The notes beneath the pieces were generated by a model. The model was not told where the DNA came from, made no database searches, and saw nothing but the letters and a program-made list of their open reading frames with translations. 64,000 bases of DNA, taken from Paenibacillus sp. GP183 (GTDB lineage: Bacteria > Bacillota > Bacilli > Paenibacillales > NBRC-103111). Positions 7,715 to 17,526 of the stretch are shown here, one piece after another. The DNA is taken from the NCBI RefSeq assembly GCF_900104695.1, contig NZ_FNSW01000002.1:310001-374000 (forward strand), read 5' to 3'. Positions within the stretch are counted from its first letter, which is position 1. Every line of letters starts with the position of its first letter. A program made the translations under genes and the position numbers.

Positions 7715-9430
7715 ACCTGAAATATTCATGGAGCCCTAAGCTACTTAGTTGAATTGGGGAAATAAAGATAAAAATTCTCACGATATCATTCCTATCTGTG
7801 TTTAAGAGATAGCAGAGAGTGGATCTTTTAAGCGGTTATCGAGAAAATGAGCAACATTCCTTCTTAGTGGTGTGGAAATGGACGCACTTGCCCGTTACGC
7901 CGGAGTACTACTTTTGGATTTTGTCAGTCAAATCCAGCCATCAACCGAACCGAGGCAAGCATTGGATATTGTTCAAGGTTTCAAGGAATGGCTCACGATA
8001 AATACAGGAACTGCACAATTTCCATGTCCAGTAGCGGCCGGAATAGATCAATTTCCCCGCAATTTTAATCAGTTTGGTTCGCAGCGTTTCCATACGACTT
8101 GGCTTGAGTCTCTCGGGTAAACACAACCTGCGAAACCAATTGTTGAAGTTATATGCCAACATCGCCAATTGTAATTTAACGGCATTGGTTTCGAATGCAG
8201 TGCTACTCATCTTATGGCAAGCAAAGCCGTTCTTCGCTTCCTTGATGAAATTCTCCATGTGACCTCGTTGAAAGTAAAAGCGAATGACGTTACGTGCTTG
8301 CAAAGTCATGTTCGTAGCAATAAAGGTGAATTGAAAAATCAACTCTCCTGCTGGCCGTTCCATCTTAACGATTACACGACGCGCACAATTCCAAGATTTC
8401 GCCTTGTATTGGATTTCACGGTAGTGTACTTGTCTCTCATGTAGCTTTTGGGGATTAAGCACTTGGTCTGCCATCTCTTGTGCAGCAGATTGCAGACGGG
8501 CATTGGCTTTCAGACGGATCGCGTATTTATGCCCCTTCGTTTCGGCAAAGTCAAACAATCCCGGAACGGCAAAGCCGCTGTCCCCGCGAAAGACAAGTAA
8601 GGCCTTCGGTGCCCAAAATTGATAACGTTTCAGGATAGGCCCCATAAATCGTACAACCTGGCGGGAAGTGTACACGTTGCCGGCACGAAGTTCCGCCCGT
8701 AAACAGTCACCAGTCAATCCATCAAAGCAAAACAGCGGATGGAATCCGGTTTGTGCGTAGTGATGATTATAGTTCGCTCCATGTTGCTTACCTGAGGTAG
8801 CAAAGCCGGAGGAATCCAAATCTAACACAAACTGATCACGTGTCTCGATTGCATATGCCCGGCCCTGTAGCATTTCATTGATGTTCTCCAACGATTTGGC
8901 GGTCGCGATATTCGCCTTTTCATTAAAGCGAGAGATTGTCGGCTGAGAAGCCAGCCGTTCTTTTGCTAACAAGGCGGTCAACAACGGTTCGTGAGACAAG
9001 TCATCTGCATGATCATCGGTATGGTAGCCACACAGATGCTGATAGATCTTCTGGAGCACAACATCTGAATTGGAATGATCCCGATGATGAACGGGATCGT
9101 GTACAACGAGTAATTGCTTAACGGTCTGAGTAAGACCAAGTTTGTGGTCGAATTCTTTATATAGAAGTAGGCCAGCGTCCGAAGTCAGATCGCCGCCTTC
9201 AAAATTCACTTTCATTCGGGGGTTGAAGTTCATGCCGTACTCTTGTAAACTTGACATAGAAGAGTCTCCTTTGTAGTTTTGTTGTGTTTGGTCACCATCA
9301 ACACTACCAAAGAATGGACTCTTTTTCCATGTTTTCGTTTCACTTTTTAAGTGACCCATTAAATCGCTTAGATCCCTTGTCACTACTGCTTTTATAGCAT
9401 TGTTAGTGAAGTGCTATGAATATTTCAGGT
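7715..9430. mobile_element. IS1380-family insertion sequence
   Basis: The ends are perfect 15-bp inverted repeats, ACCTGAAATATTCAT at 7715-7729 and its complement at 9416-9430. They enclose one transposase gene; the total is about 1.7 kb, normal for the family. The flanking 4 bp (TTAT left, TCAA right) are not a duplication, so either the target repeat was lost by rearrangement or the ends belong to two insertions. The element separates the truncated DUF6339-like gene from the defence cluster. Confidence 0.85.
7941..9257 (-). CDS. IS1380-family DDE transposase
   Basis: 438 aa from ATG 9257, chosen because AGGAGACT stands just upstream on the minus strand; the frame stays open 42 codons further. 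Family features are FEGGDLTSDAGLLLYKEFD near the N-terminus, the first catalytic Asp region FVLDLDSSGFAT, GDSGF in the middle (second Asp) and the C-terminal YFQRGHMENFIKEAKNGF (Y-x2-R-x3-E type) region. All look intact, so the element may be active. It catalyses cut-and-paste movement of the IS. Confidence 0.93.
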   Translation of the reverse strand: MSSLQEYGMNFNPRMKVNFEGGDLTSDAGLLLYKEFDHKLGLTQTVKQLLVVHDPVHHRDHSNSDVVLQKIYQHLCGYHTDDHADDLSHEPLLTALLAKERLASQPTISRFNEKANIATAKSLENINEMLQGRAYAIETRDQFVLDLDSSGFATSGKQHGANYNHHYAQTGFHPLFCFDGLTGDCLRAELRAGNVYTSRQVVRFMGPILKRYQFWAPKALLVFRGDSGFAVPGLFDFAETKGHKYAIRLKANARLQSAAQEMADQVLNPQKLHERQVHYREIQYKAKSWNCARRVIVKMERPAGELIFQFTFIATNMTLQARNVIRFYFQRGHMENFIKEAKNGFACHKMSSTAFETNAVKLQLAMLAYNFNNWFRRLCLPERLKPSRMETLRTKLIKIAGKLIYSGRYWTWKLCSSCIYREPFLETLNNIQCLPRFG

Positions 9431-9683
9431 TCAATCTTTTATGTGAATCTTTAGCTTGCATATTAGATCACCGCCTAGTGATGTTAAATCATTTCAATTT
9501 TTGTCAGAAAAACATAGAATTGACAATTATCCTGTCAAGATATAATTTTCGTGTAAGCAATGGTCCTACAGTTTAACTGATATATTATCCCAAAGTGGCT
9601 ATGTAACCAACAACTTTTTTTTGGTGTACGGAACGTCCTTGGTTAGATAGGCGAAAACATGTTAGGATTCCGTCCTATGTACT

Positions 9684-9881
9684 TTATTGGAATAGTGTAA
9701 CTTTGTATTGGCCATCCACTACCTTCTCGATTTTATAGTCGCATTTCAATGATTTAAATAGGTGGTCGATATGGTGGATTACATCTTCTGCAAATACTTC
9801 ACTGGTATTTGTAACAATAATCGTTTCTTCATTCTCTTCAAGCAGTTTCTTTAATATTTCTTTAAGCTCCCATAATATCAT
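9684..9881 (-). CDS. Small protein of unknown function (65 aa)
   Basis: The start is placed at ATG 9881 because GGAAGGAG lies 8 nt upstream of it; a GTG three codons earlier would sit on the binding site. The protein is helical and charged (LWELKEILKKLLEENEETI) and ends with a beta-rich tail. No domain is recognised. It stands alone between the insertion sequence and the helicase cluster and is divergent from the latter, so a regulatory link is possible but not shown. Confidence 0.55.
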   Translation of the reverse strand: MILWELKEILKKLLEENEETIIVTNTSEVFAEDVIHHIDHLFKSLKCDYKIEKVVDGQYKVTLFQ

Positions 9882-9890
9882 CGTCGTCAC

Positions 9891-10183
9891 TCCTTCCTCA
9901 GTTCTTTCCTTATTAAATAATATAAACGAATATATATTAATGTATTCAATATTACAGTACGTCTTACGAAGCTAGAAAGTCTAGTTAACAAATCTTTAAT
10001 TATGGCTTACTTATAGAAAGAATTATAGGTATTAATGCAAGTACACTTTGTAATTTTCCTCCTCCTTCCAATTTTCTGTAATCACAGGAGAATTTTGTAT
10101 CCGATGCGTGGAAAGCGGGAGGAAAATAGGCCACTTTGTCGAAAAGACTAGGTATAAGGTTTTTATTGTCTGGAGGACTAATT
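9891..10183. other. Divergent intergenic region upstream of the helicase cluster
   Basis: 293 bp separating the small minus-strand gene from the helicase operon. It is AT-rich and must hold the promoter of the eight-gene cluster, but no clean -35/-10 pair or operator stands out. A GGAGG at 10172-10176 is the ribosome binding site of the first gene. Confidence 0.4.
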
Positions 10184-12673
10184 TTGGAGCTAACACAACA
10201 TGCTACTGGCAAACACATCTTACCTACACCTTGTTACTCATTATGTATTTTCACAGTTCAGCAGATGTTCAGCCATTTGGAAAAGGAAATATCAGAGCTT
10301 TTGCATAAAGGCATTAAAATAATGATTTTTTCGGACAAAGAGGATAAGTTCCCAGCTCTAACAGCCTTTGAAGGAGAGCTGTTATATTATTATGTTCACG
10401 ATCCTGTACAAAGTGAATTTTCGATTATCATAGACGGTCAATTTACATCCTCTCAGAATAAGTTGCTTATACTATTTGGAATGGGCTCCAAATTTAATTA
10501 CGAACAGTATCTGGCTGAGCATGCACCTGCGACAGATGATCTTCGTATCGAGGCAGGGGCTGGAGCAGGGAAGACATCTGTTATGATTCAGCGAATTATG
10601 TTTTTGCTTCATACGGCAAACATAAAGTTAAGAGAAATTGCGATGGTTACCTTTACGAGAGATTCAACTACCGAGATGCGCAGAAAGCTTCGCAAGGAAC
10701 TGTATACGCGTTTTAAATTAACAAAACAAATTAAATATCTTCAGATGATTGAAGATCTAGGTGATATGAGGATCAGTACCATCGATTCCTTTGCGAAATT
10801 CTTGCTTCAAGAACTGGGATCGGCAGGCGGATTTGGCAGAAATGTTAAAATCAAATCTTATCTCAGAGAACGCAGAACGATCATCGAAGACATCTTAAAC
10901 GAGAAAGTAAAAGATACATTAGAAAATGAATCGCTGGAGTCCATTTTTAAGGGAATCCCGCTATATAAAATAATTGAACTGTTTGAAAAGTTTTGGAACG
11001 AACTCGAAAACAAAGGGATTATCATTCAAGACAAAGCAACAAAGATAAATTGGGGCTCTTCAAACAAAAACAGTGCAACACTGCATGAGTTAATTCAGCA
11101 GGTATTTGAAGCGTGTGCACACAGGCTTCAAGAGGCGAAGGAGCAAGATAACGCCGTATCTCTGCATGATCTTTCCCATCAATTGGAGCTCTTCAGAAAA
11201 GATGAAACAAGCATTTCGAAATTAACCGGTCAGATTAAGTACCTCTTTATCGACGAATTTCAGGATACGGACGATACGCAAATCGGGATTGCCGCTTGGC
11301 TCCGTAATACGATTCATTCACGATTGTTTGTTGTTGGAGATATAAAACAAAGTATTTACCGCTTTCGAGGTGCCAATTATACTGCATTCGATCAGCTAGA
11401 AAATCAACTTGGACATAAAATGAATGGCATTTCCCTAAAAAAAAACTACCGTACGTCAACGGAATTGCTAAAAAAGATGGACACATTTTTTTCGATGTGG
11501 GGTAAAGAAGAAATACTTGTTTACCAATCTGAGGATCGTTTAATCGGTACCAAAAACGATATTCCAGGCACTTTAGAAATAATTTATTTAAATATGAAAT
11601 CATCAGATCTACATTTTAAGAGTGAAGTTTTGAGCTTAATTGAAGCTGAGCAAAGCCGTCTTGCGGATCCGAAAAAACAACGTGTTTGTGTATTGGTCAG
11701 GATGAACTTTCAAGCAGACCTTATTCGCCAGTGGTGTGAAGAACGGAGGATACCGTTCCAATTAGACATTGGGGGTACCTTTTTTAAGTCGGATTGCGTC
11801 ACCGAGTTTTTACATTTAATCGAGGGACTGCTCTACCCCGATGACCCGAAAAGTCTAGCCAACATGTTATCGACCTCTTATTCCAGTCATCCTGTTCACT
11901 GGTCAACTTTGGTGCAAGCAGAAGGCAATAAAACGTCACTGCTGAATCTTTTGCGCGGTATTTCGCCATTAGAGAAACCCGAGGATTGGAAGAAAACAAT
12001 CGATCTTTTGCGTATTAATCCTGTATTTTCTGTGGTGCGGGAAATCATACAAAATGCACAACCTGAAAAAAGATATGCGAACAGCAAATTGCAGAATCTC
12101 AATGCGGCATTTCCAGAGAAACAGGAACAGAATGAAAAAGAAGCTCAGCTCCAAGAAATAGAATACGAAAGAGGATTAAATCTCCTTCTCGAACTTCTTC
12201 ATCAACAGTTTGATGATGAGTTTGTTTCTTTATACGCCATTGCCAGATGGCTCAGACTTCAGCGGGCCGTCAATCGCGATGTAGATCAACCCAAAGTTAA
12301 TGAACAAGAAGCTGAAGGCCGCGTGCTCATTAAAACGGTTCACAAAGCCAAAGGACAAGAGTTCCACACTGTTATTCTTCCATTCACCGACAGCGTTTTT
12401 CGGATGAAGCGAAGCGAGCTCTTGTTAGAAAAGAAGGCTGACAACGAATGGCATGTTGGTTGGCATATACGCTCCGGGGGATTCAACGATCCAACCTACA
12501 ATAACAATTTCTATTACGACATGTCTTCGATTGAAGAGATCCAAGCAAAACGTGAGGAAACGAGGCTTTTGTACGTAGCGATGACACGAGTAGAAGAACG
12601 GCTAATCATTGTAAAAAGCAAAGGGCAATCACCCAATTGGGCAGGACTCATAAGTGCAGGGGAAGGAGGGTAA
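10184..12673 (+). CDS. UvrD/AddA-like superfamily 1 helicase
   Basis: 829 aa from TTG 10184, preferred over TTG 10136 because GGAGG lies 7 nt before it. An N-terminal extension of about 115 residues precedes the helicase core: motif I GAGAGKT (about 125-131), Ia MVTFTRDSTTEMRRKL, a STIDSFAKFLL segment as in AddA, motif II LFIDEFQDTDD (about 355), motif III VVGDIKQSIYRFRGA, motif V TVHKAKGQEFHTV (about 720) and motif VI LLYVAMTRVEERL (about 798). All ATPase motifs are intact, so it is expected to be a 3'-5' DNA translocase or helicase. It lacks the C-terminal nuclease domain of true AddA, which explains the shorter length. The next gene follows after 3 bp, giving an AddAB-like pair. A decayed relative lies at 39.0-39.5 kb. 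Confidence 0.88.
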   Translation: MELTQHATGKHILPTPCYSLCIFTVQQMFSHLEKEISELLHKGIKIMIFSDKEDKFPALTAFEGELLYYYVHDPVQSEFSIIIDGQFTSSQNKLLILFGMGSKFNYEQYLAEHAPATDDLRIEAGAGAGKTSVMIQRIMFLLHTANIKLREIAMVTFTRDSTTEMRRKLRKELYTRFKLTKQIKYLQMIEDLGDMRISTIDSFAKFLLQELGSAGGFGRNVKIKSYLRERRTIIEDILNEKVKDTLENESLESIFKGIPLYKIIELFEKFWNELENKGIIIQDKATKINWGSSNKNSATLHELIQQVFEACAHRLQEAKEQDNAVSLHDLSHQLELFRKDETSISKLTGQIKYLFIDEFQDTDDTQIGIAAWLRNTIHSRLFVVGDIKQSIYRFRGANYTAFDQLENQLGHKMNGISLKKNYRTSTELLKKMDTFFSMWGKEEILVYQSEDRLIGTKNDIPGTLEIIYLNMKSSDLHFKSEVLSLIEAEQSRLADPKKQRVCVLVRMNFQADLIRQWCEERRIPFQLDIGGTFFKSDCVTEFLHLIEGLLYPDDPKSLANMLSTSYSSHPVHWSTLVQAEGNKTSLLNLLRGISPLEKPEDWKKTIDLLRINPVFSVVREIIQNAQPEKRYANSKLQNLNAAFPEKQEQNEKEAQLQEIEYERGLNLLLELLHQQFDDEFVSLYAIARWLRLQRAVNRDVDQPKVNEQEAEGRVLIKTVHKAKGQEFHTVILPFTDSVFRMKRSELLLEKKADNEWHVGWHIRSGGFNDPTYNNNFYYDMSSIEEIQAKREETRLLYVAMTRVEERLIIVKSKGQSPNWAGLISAGEGG

Positions 12674-12676
12674 CCA

Positions 12677-15313
12677 TTGAAGGTAGCAGCATATCGCGAA
12701 CCAAAGGATTGGATAGATCATCCTCTTGAGCAACAAATAAAATCTTCTATTCACGTCTGTGCAACTTTCAGCTTGTTTGAGGGCGTATCCCAAAGCAAAA
12801 CACACAAAAAATACTTTGAGAAAGGGATCATTTCACTTGGACAGCTGCTTCAAAAAATGCTCCCCGATTGGTACTCACCTGCCGTACAACTGGTCCAATA
12901 CACGAGATTGACCGGTGTCATAAATAAAAAGAGTGCAGGACAGTCAGAAGCATACAAAAAGAGAATGAAAGCTTTCCGTCGGAATCAAAAAGATGTATTA
13001 AAAAGCATTCGGACCTTTACCGAAAGCGGAGTACGTCCGCAAGATCTGCACGCAGACACCGAAGAGGAAGAACTGTTTCTTGATATTTGGTCTGAATTTC
13101 AACAAGAGGACAGAGCGATCCAATTGTTTAACAATAGGGTTTACGGTTCATGGGAGAAACAATCGCAAATGTTTAAGCGAGCTCTCACCAACGGCATTGC
13201 AGATTGCTGGGAGAAGACCGAAAGAGAACCGCAGCTCACAAAATCTATGGTGTTTCATGGATTCTACTTTATTACCCCTTTGCAGTATCAGTTTATTCAG
13301 TTAGTCAGCAAAAATGGTTATGAGGTTCTTTTCTTAAATCAATATAATGATGAGCTACCGGGTGTCCATACTATTTGGGACACGTTCTTTAATGTCGAAA
13401 CAGGACTTCCCGCAAAAGAGAAATGGACATTTCCCACCGTGATTAGGGAGACGAACAGTTGGGGGAAACGGTTTGCTCATTATTTTGAAACAGACGAATC
13501 AGCTGCTTATCTTCCGATGAATAAAGCTGTCATCCAGGCATTTGAGTCTTTCACCTCATTCCAGAAGCATATTACTCAGCAGAAAAAAGTGTGGGGTGCA
13601 GAAAAAAATCAGAAAGAATATGCCTATTCGCCTGAAGAGGAAGCATTAAATACAAGACTTCGTGAATACTACCCGGATGAGTATAAGGAACGTCATTTTC
13701 TTTCCTACCCTATCGGTCAATATTTGTTTCATCTGCACACCATGTGGGACAGTGAAAGAAATACCTTTGTCATAACCGAAAAAGCACTCTTCGAATGCTT
13801 CGCATCTGGTTGGCTGCATGAACACGGGGTAAACGGCAAGTTGCTTTTACGTTCCCTTCATCGTGTTTTTCCATATTTTCAGGGCTGTAAAAACATGAAT
13901 CAGTGGCGCAATCGGATGAAGGAACTCAACACATCAAGAGATACGGCAGTCGGTTCCTTTGCCTCAATGTTAGAAGAAGTCAAAGCTGACCGTTTTGAAC
14001 GCATGATGGGAATCCCGTTCGAACGTTTTTCATTTTTTAAAATTTCAGAAGAAGAGCTGGCCTTGATATTTGCATTGATCGAGAAGCTGTTCCATACAGC
14101 GGAGTCATTGTTTAATCAAAACAGACAAAAAGTAGAATTGTGGAAGCACTTTGAAAGCATCTCTGTATTAGTGAAAGACGGCGTTCCCAATGAAGAACTT
14201 TTGGATGAAGAGAAAAAACTATTAGAAGAGTTAGAGGTTCATTTGGCTGCCTCCACCCCTGAAGAGTCTTTTGATTTATCAGATTTGTCGGAGGCGATCG
14301 TTTTATATTTGGGCGGAGAATTTTCGAAAGATAACGAGCTCAAACAACAGAAACTCATTAGTTCTTTAACTACACTAGATCGAATTCCTTATGTTGAAGG
14401 AGCATATATTCATATTTGCGGACTTCATGAAAAAAGTCTTCAGACCATGAAAGGTCTATTGCCATGGCCTTTTAGCCACAACAGCTTGCAAAAAGTTGGC
14501 AACAATCAACGCATTCAGCTATTAATGCTGCGCCATGAGCAGCAACTCAATGAGCGGCGTTACTTACTGTATACAGCACTTCATTTTGCATCACATATCA
14601 GACTTTCTTGGATTAAAGATTGGCAAAATGAACAGCTTGAAGAAGCCTTCTACATTGAACTTCTGCGTGATGCAGGGGTAAAAGAAAGCTCCTCTGAAAC
14701 AAATATTGCAACGTCTATTATAGAAGAAACAAAGCAACCCGTTATATATTATGATGCAATCAAACAAATGGAACATTGGCCAATAGATGCTTTTGCGGAA
14801 ATGGCGCTCTGTCCGCGGCGATTTTATTATAGTTATATCACCGAGGATGTTGCAGATTTTGAAAGCGAGTTTCACCATGAGTTTTTATTTCGTGGTCTAT
14901 ACAGTGCGCTGGATAGTATAAATTTTACTGATCCCAACGATTTGTTTAAGGAACTCTCCTTGCTGTTTCCGCAATGGAGTGAATTGCGCAAACGCGATCT
15001 AGCGGATCGATCAACCACCAGCAAAGAACTAACAAGAACAACAAGGTATAAAGATGCTGAATATACGCTCGGCCGCCTGAAACTGCAATTTTTAGTTCGT
15101 AACTTTATAGATCCTGCCACCAAAGAGAATCTTATGAGGCCTGCGTACCAGTTGTTTGAAGATCCAGACGGGAGCCGCCTGAGTGAAGTGAAAAACAAGT
15201 TGAAAGATCAAGTCGCACAGAATAAGATGAAAAGCAGTGCTTCGGGAATATGTAGATATTGTCCGCATACCGCTGTGTGCGCAGATGCGAAATTTGCCAT
15301 CGATGATGAGTAA
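12677..15313 (+). CDS. AddB-like Fe-S protein lacking visible nuclease residues
   Basis: 878 aa, start TTG 12677 with GGAAGGAGGG 6 nt upstream. The long N-terminal part has no ATPase motifs. The C-terminus has the iron-sulphur staple seen in AddB and Cas4 nucleases: one cysteine in ALCPRRFYYSYI (about 712) and a C-x2-C-x5-C cluster in CRYCPHTAVC (about 858-868). Between them I find no D...(D/E)-x-K nuclease triad, so the PD-(D/E)XK fold may be kept only as a structural or DNA-holding module. It is coupled to the helicase upstream (3 bp gap) and probably forms a heterodimer with it. It is about 280 residues shorter than typical AddB. Function: DNA-end processing or sensing, inferred. Confidence 0.7.
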   Translation: MKVAAYREPKDWIDHPLEQQIKSSIHVCATFSLFEGVSQSKTHKKYFEKGIISLGQLLQKMLPDWYSPAVQLVQYTRLTGVINKKSAGQSEAYKKRMKAFRRNQKDVLKSIRTFTESGVRPQDLHADTEEEELFLDIWSEFQQEDRAIQLFNNRVYGSWEKQSQMFKRALTNGIADCWEKTEREPQLTKSMVFHGFYFITPLQYQFIQLVSKNGYEVLFLNQYNDELPGVHTIWDTFFNVETGLPAKEKWTFPTVIRETNSWGKRFAHYFETDESAAYLPMNKAVIQAFESFTSFQKHITQQKKVWGAEKNQKEYAYSPEEEALNTRLREYYPDEYKERHFLSYPIGQYLFHLHTMWDSERNTFVITEKALFECFASGWLHEHGVNGKLLLRSLHRVFPYFQGCKNMNQWRNRMKELNTSRDTAVGSFASMLEEVKADRFERMMGIPFERFSFFKISEEELALIFALIEKLFHTAESLFNQNRQKVELWKHFESISVLVKDGVPNEELLDEEKKLLEELEVHLAASTPEESFDLSDLSEAIVLYLGGEFSKDNELKQQKLISSLTTLDRIPYVEGAYIHICGLHEKSLQTMKGLLPWPFSHNSLQKVGNNQRIQLLMLRHEQQLNERRYLLYTALHFASHIRLSWIKDWQNEQLEEAFYIELLRDAGVKESSSETNIATSIIEETKQPVIYYDAIKQMEHWPIDAFAEMALCPRRFYYSYITEDVADFESEFHHEFLFRGLYSALDSINFTDPNDLFKELSLLFPQWSELRKRDLADRSTTSKELTRTTRYKDAEYTLGRLKLQFLVRNFIDPATKENLMRPAYQLFEDPDGSRLSEVKNKLKDQVAQNKMKSSASGICRYCPHTAVCADAKFAIDDE

Positions 15314-15326
15314 AGGGGGAACCGCT

Positions 15327-15518
15327 TTGTCCTTTTGGGAACAAGCCGCATCCAATTGGATGAGCAGGATTTCAGTAAAAGATAAAGTACAACTGGCGGA
15401 ATATGCTCGAAGCATCGTCGCGGAGGATACAGAAAGTCAAAAACGGCATGATTCAAAAAGCAAAATTAAATCCCCGCTTGAAGAAATTTTTTCGGATGAC
15501 GATGAGTGGGAAGATTAG
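15327..15518 (+). CDS. Small acidic-tailed protein of the helicase cluster (64 aa)
   Basis: The start is TTG 15327, with AAAGGGGG 7 nt upstream; the frame is open further back into the AddB-like gene. The protein begins SFWEQAASNWMSRISVKDKV and ends in a strongly acidic tail (EEIFSDDDEWED). No known domain. The acidic tail could mimic DNA or dock on a helicase, but that is a guess. It sits 13 bp after the AddB-like gene and 15 bp before the next helicase, so it is part of the operon. Confidence 0.65.
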   Translation: MSFWEQAASNWMSRISVKDKVQLAEYARSIVAEDTESQKRHDSKSKIKSPLEEIFSDDDEWED

Positions 15519-15533
15519 AAAGAAGGATTGACC

Positions 15534-16940
15534 TTGGAATCTTTGCAACTGACAGCCAAGCAACAAGAGTGTGTCGACTACAAAGGAGAGCATCTCCTTG
15601 TGCGAGGCGTAGCAGGCAGCGGGAAAACAACCGTCTTATTAAAAAGGGCAAGAAAACACCTGGAAGAATCCAAAGGTGCAAAAATTCAGTTGTTTACCTT
15701 CAATCGCACGCTTGCGAAGTATGCTCGTTCATTAGCATCTTATATTGATCCCCATGCCATAAAAGCAGACCATTTTCACGGTTGGGCTAAACCGGTTCTC
15801 CAATCGCTAAATATTCAAATACGGCATGTTAAATATCCAAAGAAAGTAATTAAAGACTGCCTTGAGGCTCTTGAAAAAGCGAAGCCGTACAGACTGTATA
15901 AAGAATCGACGAAGTTTTGGGAAGAAGAATTCAGCTGGATGAAAGGGCGCCAGTTGTTAACGCTCGAAGATTATTTAAAGGCTGATCGTAAAGGCCGCGG
16001 CGCGTCCGTGCGGGTAACGATGGAAGACCGCCCTTATATCTTTCAAGCATTCGAAAAATATCAGCAAAAATTGAAGTCGATGAAAGCCGTTGATTTTGAT
16101 GATTATGCACTGCTGTTGCTGCAAAACTTTGATCGGATCCCAAAAGGCGCCTTTATGGATCACATCCTCATTGATGAAGCGCAAGATTTACATGAGGCAC
16201 AAATGAAAATTATGCGCAAACTATCCCTCAAAAGCATGACAATCGCAGCAGATAAAGCGCAAAAAATATATAAGACGACGTTTGCTTGGAAAGACATTGG
16301 CATTAATATCAGGGGCAAAGGAAGCAAGTTCCTCAACAACTCCTTCCGTTCGACCAAACAAATCATTGAATTGGCACGAAGTATTCAACAGTCGGATCCG
16401 CTTTTTGATGAAAATGATGAAGAGTATCTTCCTTCAGTTACGCCAGACGTCGAGGGAACCATTCCGTCCGTATTTTATTTAAAAGACCGTCTTCATGAAG
16501 ATGAATTTGTCGTTGAGTTAATAAAGAAGAGTATTGAAGAAGATAATGAACAAACCATCGGTTTGCTGTCGCGTTTTTGGGAAGATTTGAACCGTTTTCA
16601 AGAGGAACTGCAAAAGCATGGCATCGAAAGTGAAATCATTAGAGATGAAGAGGGAGATGTACTTACGCCGGGCGTAAAACTAACTACGTTTCATTCTGCA
16701 AAAGGTCTTGAGTTTGATACAGTCATCCTAACGAGATTAGAAAACAAAATTCTTCCCTATATAAGCAGACGTCAAGAACTGGATGATGAATACCTCTCCA
16801 CCGAAAGGAAGCTTTTCTATGTGTCGATGACACGAGCGAAACATCTTTTATATATGACTTGCGGCGGTCGGGAACCGTCTCCTTTCTTTGATCAAATGAA
16901 TCGCAACCTCTACAGACTTAAGCGTTTGGAAAAATTATAA
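15534..16940 (+). CDS. Short UvrD/Rep-like superfamily 1 helicase
   Basis: About 468 aa; TTG 15534 is chosen over TTG 15528 because GAAGG stands 7 nt before the former and overlaps the latter. All SF1A motifs are present: GVAGSGKTT (about 28), LFTFNRTLAKYA, HILIDEAQDLHEAQ, MTIAADKAQKIY, NNSFRSTKQI, TTFHSAKGLEFDTV and LFYVSMTRAKHLL. It is much shorter than UvrD/PcrA (about 720 aa) because the 1B and 2B insertions are reduced, which resembles the small single-subunit helicases found in phage and defence loci. It is expected to be an ATP-driven DNA motor. Being the second SF1 motor in one operon is unusual. Confidence 0.87.
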   Translation: MESLQLTAKQQECVDYKGEHLLVRGVAGSGKTTVLLKRARKHLEESKGAKIQLFTFNRTLAKYARSLASYIDPHAIKADHFHGWAKPVLQSLNIQIRHVKYPKKVIKDCLEALEKAKPYRLYKESTKFWEEEFSWMKGRQLLTLEDYLKADRKGRGASVRVTMEDRPYIFQAFEKYQQKLKSMKAVDFDDYALLLLQNFDRIPKGAFMDHILIDEAQDLHEAQMKIMRKLSLKSMTIAADKAQKIYKTTFAWKDIGINIRGKGSKFLNNSFRSTKQIIELARSIQQSDPLFDENDEEYLPSVTPDVEGTIPSVFYLKDRLHEDEFVVELIKKSIEEDNEQTIGLLSRFWEDLNRFQEELQKHGIESEIIRDEEGDVLTPGVKLTTFHSAKGLEFDTVILTRLENKILPYISRRQELDDEYLSTERKLFYVSMTRAKHLLYMTCGGREPSPFFDQMNRNLYRLKRLEKL

Positions 16941-16959
16941 CAGTTGGGATTTGGTCATT

Positions 16960-17526
16960 ATGACAACAGAAAAAGATGATTGGACCCTGCAAACCCGCTC
17001 ATCCGTCAATCGAATTGGAATAGGTCGGGGATGGAACAGGTTGCAAACAGCCTTTGGACAAGTGCGAGACGACCTTGTTTTCAAACGGGGATCAAAAGAG
17101 AGAGACAGAAAAAACACCATTACAAAAAGTAACATAAATAAAGAGATTAACCCCAAAGAAGAATGGACGAAATTAATTCAGGCAAAAAATGAGTTGGATT
17201 TTATGATTCATGAGTTGTATAAAATTGAGCGGTTACTGTCTCCGGAGGGAAAAAGGTGTGTTCAACAGTTAATGAAATTATTTAATGAAACACACTCTCT
17301 CGTTGCGAACGCTGCTTATCAAGAAAGGTATCACCCTTTTTTCGAAGGCGCAAACAACAAACCGTCCGTTATAAATAAAAACGCTTTAATAACAGGTTTA
17401 AAGACGGAGTTAATGATGCTTTTTAACAATCGTCGTCATCAATTAAGAGCAAGTATAGCATTGGATCAAGATATTCAACAACTAACAAATTGGGGGGAAA
17501 AAAGTGGATCCAGCGACAATATTTGA
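16960..17526 (+). CDS. Unknown protein of the helicase/Hsp70 cluster
   Basis: About 188 aa from ATG 16960 (an in-frame TTG exists at 16951; neither has a good ribosome binding site). The N-terminal third is basic and Arg/Lys-rich with low complexity (KRGSKERDRKNTITKSNINK). The rest is predicted helical (EEWTKLIQAKNELDFMIHEL and a later four-helix-like stretch). No known family recognised. It follows the second helicase by 19 bp and overlaps the next gene by 23 bp, which indicates co-translation. It could be an adaptor, but nothing in the sequence says so directly. Confidence 0.6.
   Translation: MTTEKDDWTLQTRSSVNRIGIGRGWNRLQTAFGQVRDDLVFKRGSKERDRKNTITKSNINKEINPKEEWTKLIQAKNELDFMIHELYKIERLLSPEGKRCVQQLMKLFNETHSLVANAAYQERYHPFFEGANNKPSVINKNALITGLKTELMMLFNNRRHQLRASIALDQDIQQLTNWGEKSGSSDNI

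Noticed and set aside
7711-9434. Target-site duplication of the IS1380-type element
   Set aside because: The 4-bp flanks differ (TTAT and TCAA; shifting the boundary by one base does not help), so no duplication is claimed.
9553-9683. Promoter or small RNA in the AT-rich stretch after the insertion sequence
   Set aside because: No hairpin, clear -35/-10 pair or frame was found.
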